NCBI GenBank assembly: GCA_003024785.1
Contig: PUQB01000012.1
Location: 533,019-597,018, forward strand
From: Selaginella tamariscina
Taxonomy: Eukaryota; Streptophyta; Lycopodiopsida; Selaginellales; Selaginellaceae
Direction: 5' to 3'
Length of the DNA: 64,000 bases
The translations under genes and the position numbers were made by a program. Under the pieces are notes generated by a model. That model saw only the letters and a list, made by a program, of their open reading frames with translations. It did no database searches and was not told the DNA's origin. Numbering within the stretch: the first letter of the stretch is position 1; each line of letters begins with the position of its first letter. Below, in pieces: positions 60,821 to 64,000 of this stretch.

Positions 60821-61303
60821 ACCACAAGGCCAAGCAAGGTGACAACTCATGAAGTTGATGGAAGGGATCCCACTAATGATATGTAGCCACAATAAAAAGT
60901 GTTTAACCCAGCATGTGCATCTACAGTGGTTAATCATGAGAAAGAGTCGGGATGAAGACAAGGATTATGCCCAATTGGATTATGGGTTCTTTGCGTCAAG
61001 ACATCAATCAATTGTTAAACTTGGGACTCTACCATGGCCTACAAAAGTTGCTTCAGAAAGACAGCTATAACTAAATAGGAGAGAAGAAAAGACAAGAAGA
61101 GAAAGACTTCGAAAAAAAGATGATTAAAGACTACTTACCAATGAAAAGGATATTATTCAACTTTACAAGGTTAACATACCCTTCTTTATATACAAAGAGG
61201 CTAAACTATTTTAGGCAACCTTTGATATAAATCTTTTAATCTCATATTTAGTTTTAGTATATGCTTTAAAATATAATCACGGTATATTCTATAAATCCTT
61301 ACA

Positions 61304-61649
61304 TATATTAATTTTTATTTTTGACAAGAGTCCATAACTATACATTAAACTTTAATTGATGTAATAAATTTGTAAAACTAAACATATCAAATTAAATGTA
61401 AAATAACCTCACTATATTTATATTTCACAATTGTGTTATACTTATAAATATATATGATATATGCACTGTAACACAAATTAATAAGCTACATTAAAGCATT
61501 AGTCACGACTAATGTTACTAGAGAATGTGTTTGCATGTTTTCGTAGATGTTCGTTAACATGTTTGTGAAGTACGTTTGCCTAATTTATTAATTTTTTAAA
61601 TATGTAATTTATATTTTAAAATTTAGATTTTTATATTTAAATATGCTAA

Positions 61650-61691
<42 letters not shown>

Positions 61692-62440
61692 ACCAAAGAA
61701 CGCGTTCACGAGATTTTGAGAGCGTTCAAGAACGCAATGGCAAACTGAGAACATGTTTGGGAAAATTCGTTTGCATCAACCTTGGCTATGACAATCAAAT
61801 ATATAAACAGAAAAATAGTATTTATGTATAACAGTTTCACACACTATGCAAAACAATTTTCTTTAATTTTGTATTCAAACTTTCTTTATATTTATATATT
61901 GAGGATGCTTTATTTAAAAACTGTTTAAAAAAAATAATTGTTTGCTCACAACTGTAACTTTTATATAATTATTTAATTATTTCACAGTGATATTTGGTTA
62001 ATAGTATATCTATAGATTTATTAATTAACACAAAATTTTATATTATATTCAAGTTACCAATAACATTTCTTAGTTTGTACATTTCAGATCCAATACTAGT
62101 AAGCATATTTGGTTGTCAATATGAGAAAGACTTTCTCAATGTGATGAAAAAAAAGAACTAAATAAAGCACGTGACATTAAAAAGAAAATCATTGCAATGT
62201 TTATCAATACTTCTGCCTGATTTTTATTTATAATATAAAGGTCACTATTTCTTTTAAAGTGTATTAGACAAGTATTAAGACATACGGGCGCGGGGAAACA
62301 CGAGGAACAGTGGCAATACATTCATAAGTTAGTATAAATATCAATTTTTAGTTTAACAAAACTCATCAAGCTGTTTTCAAATATCTATATATAGATATAT
62401 ACGCACACATTTATATATATACTCGTTATATTTATTAAAA
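61304..62440. other. AT-rich intergenic stretch with (AT)n
   Basis: No gene. A pure (AT)n run lies at about 61653-61687. The sequence around it (GCGTTCACGAGATTTTGAGAG and AGAACGCAATGG, 61700-61745) is less AT-rich but shows no coding signal. Confidence 0.55.
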
Positions 62441-62822
62441 ATGGCTGATTATTCATCTCCATTATTGTTAACTATGCACATTTGCAACATTTACATTTGC
62501 TGTGGAACAAAATATTGGTCCTTGGGTCCTAGGTAAGCAAGCTGAGTATAAGGCATGGTCACAAAAGGAGACATTCATCGCTGGAGACACTCTAAGTAAG
62601 CTTCACAATCTACAAATACAGGCATATACGTGTGTGTGTGTGGGTGTGCGTGTGTGAAAGAGAGAAAAAGTTGATACGGTAGCATATTCCCCAGCTCCGG
62701 CGCCTGAATATTTTTCAATAGTTCCTACTCCGGCAAGTCCACCAGAGAGTGGATATTCTCCATCAGCTCCTACCGAGAGTGGATATTCAGAAGTATATTC
62801 TCCACCACTATACCTCAAGTGA
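62441..62822 (+). pseudogene. Phytocyanin / early-nodulin-like remnant with proline-rich tail
   Basis: Exon 1 (62441-62595) encodes a signal-peptide-like start (MADYSSPLLLTMH). After a one-base frame change near 62484 it continues ATFTFAVEQNIGPWVLGKQA and EYKAWSQKETFIAGDTL, which matches the beginning of the plastocyanin-like domain of plant phytocyanins. A 75-nt intron rich in (TG)n follows. Exon 2 (62671-62822) gives AYSPAPAPEYFSIVPTPASP and ends YSPPLYLK, an arabinogalactan-like Pro/Ser/Thr-rich tail. The central part of the domain, including the copper-ligand region with its Cys and His residues, is missing. Either it is a deleted pseudogene or a short secreted Pro-rich peptide. Confidence 0.6.
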
Positions 62823-63571
62823 ATCTTGTTAAGCATTTAGTAAGTAAATAAGAGCCTCGACTTACTCTCCATAAAACACATAATTATTTCCGATTTGGTA
62901 GTATTTTGGTTGGTAATCTCCATAAATAATTTTATATTTCACTTAATTTTGAATGCAGATGTAGTTTTAATAACTTGCTGAATCTAAATTAATTTTGTGT
63001 TTTTATTTATTTTTTTAATGTTATAAATCTTAAGGTCCACGATTAATTAGAGTTTTGAGAAGGCATACATTTCATTTTAATTTTCTGGTTTTCAAACATT
63101 ACTAATTAAATATGTATCTTCACTTAAAATTAAAAGAATGTTTTGCTTAAGATTTGAAAAGCAGTTTCATAATACCAAAATTAATGAAAATATATATTAA
63201 TGTTAACACATAAATTAACCCTTTCAAAAGCATCGAGCTCTTAAGTAAAATGAACTACCTAAAATAAGAGCAACTCCCTATATGACATCTGCAACAGTTT
63301 AATTAAGTAAATTATTGTAATATCTTCTTGTGTACTTTATTATAGTAAACACGTGTGTTTATATATATATATATATATATAAAATATTTTTTGGTAATTT
63401 GTACATAATAATAATATTTTATGAGAATCTTTGAACCAGCTCTTAAACTCTGTTGCATATACAAATATATTAAATGTATGCTTAGGCATGCAACACATAC
63501 ATGGAATATGTATTGGTATATTATACAGTATATGGCAGTACACACATATGTATATGGATGGTATATGTATA
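62823..63571. other. AT-rich intergenic stretch
   Basis: No gene seen. A (TA)n run lies at about 63360-63382. Confidence 0.5.
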
Positions 63572-63898
63572 ACACACGCACACCTACACATATCTTGCGT
63601 GTTTATTACTATTATAACATGTATAAATGTCACCCATATACAAAATAAAAGAATATATATTAGCAGCCCTATGAAAATAATCATACTTCTCTTAGTCATC
63701 TTTATTAGTGTAGCTAGAAACCAATTTTAAAGTTAATATAAATCACGATTTATTATATAAACACACGCGCACCTACACATGTTTAGCATGTTTATTACTA
63801 TTTTAACATGTACATCCATATACAAAATAAAAGAATATATATTAGCAGCCCAGTTAAAAACCAATTTTACAATTAATATAAATCATAATTTATTATAT
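63572..63898. repeat. Imperfect tandem duplication of about 135-190 bp
   Basis: ACATGTATA/ACATGTACA followed by CATATACAAAATAAAAGAAT and TATATTAGCAGCCC occurs near 63620 and 63805. The flanking AAACCAATTTTA...AATATAAATCA...ATTTATTATAT blocks repeat at 63718 and 63856. The first copy carries about 50 bp extra. Confidence 0.85.
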
Positions 63899-63924
63899 GT
63901 TTATTTAAATTTTATACTCTTTCA

Positions 63925-64000
63925 AGGTCGTCCTTACGCTTGGGATTCACCTTGTGGGAGTACTGACGAGTATCTTCTTCTTCAAAAGCCTCTCAGCCGG
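63925..64000 (+). other. Possible exon start at the window edge
   Basis: After an AT-rich flank ending TTTCAAG, an open frame reads GRPYAWDSPCGSTDEYLLLQ to the end of the window. Composition is clearly less AT-rich and the frame is open, but 25 codons are too few for a family call. Confidence 0.3.

Larger units (their letters stand above)
51486..61303 (-). mobile_element. Old Ty3/gypsy element, host of two nested insertions
   Basis: Left LTR about 51486-52265 (interrupted by a MITE) and right LTR about 61142-61303. They share TTCTTTATATACAAA, CTATTTTAGGCAA and TTTAGTTTTAGTATATG-type blocks. The interior, on the minus strand, holds integrase, RNase H, reverse transcriptase, protease and gag remnants. 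A polypurine tract (AGAGAAGGGA on the minus strand) adjoins the left LTR. A complete younger chromovirus (56132-60820) sits in its gag region. Its RNase H and integrase resemble those of the element at 7452-12224, so both belong to one lineage. Many frame breaks and stops mark it as dead. Confidence 0.82.

Overview
The window is nuclear DNA of a land plant. Its genes are plant families: an ICE1/SCREAM-type bHLH, a GRAS protein, two PPR proteins, a LIMR-type membrane protein, a RING E3 ligase and a B12D/MLRQ-like subunit. They are split by very short GT-AG introns, many of 50-60 nt. Long arrays of short PPR units, tiny introns and close gene spacing recall lycophytes of the Selaginella type. 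That placement is an inference; a fern or other seedless plant is not excluded.

Layout. 1-3018: purine microsatellite, then the bHLH gene (minus). 3536-7360: B12D/MLRQ-like gene and a 1016-residue PPR gene (plus), 96 bp apart. 7452-12224: Ty3/gypsy LTR element (minus) with short LTRs. 13306-23864: four minus-strand genes in a row, namely a conserved PPR-like/zinc-ribbon/coiled-coil protein, a RING E3 ligase, a PPR protein and a LIMR-family membrane protein. 24157-26805: GRAS gene (plus), divergent from the LIMR gene. 26806-30900: AT-rich, gene-poor. 31315-33393: broken DUF7869-like, probably transposon-derived gene. 33867-34620 and 37743-38840: two arrays of the same 18-bp palindrome around 3.1 kb of AT-rich and (CA)n DNA. 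39222-43506: LTR element with gag and protease but no visible reverse transcriptase. 43600-46570: decayed ORFs, one with a ParB-like motif and one with a methyltransferase-like tail. 46800-47776: broken FCP1/HAD phosphatase-like gene. 48435-48650: small secreted cystine-knot-like peptide. 51486-61303: an old Ty3/gypsy element whose left LTR carries a Tourist-like MITE and whose gag region carries a chromovirus with a clean 5-bp target duplication. 62441-62822: remnant phytocyanin/proline-rich gene. 63572-63898: duplicated AT-rich block; window ends in a possible exon.

The host genes form no evident pathway. Two signals cut across them. Most introns carry alternating purine-pyrimidine repeats (TG/CA, GTGC), often both complementary strands in one intron. 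Many conserved exons are broken by single-base frameshifts, several in homopolymer runs, with splice sites intact. This looks more like consensus sequence error than gene death, so most broken genes are treated here as probably real and functional.
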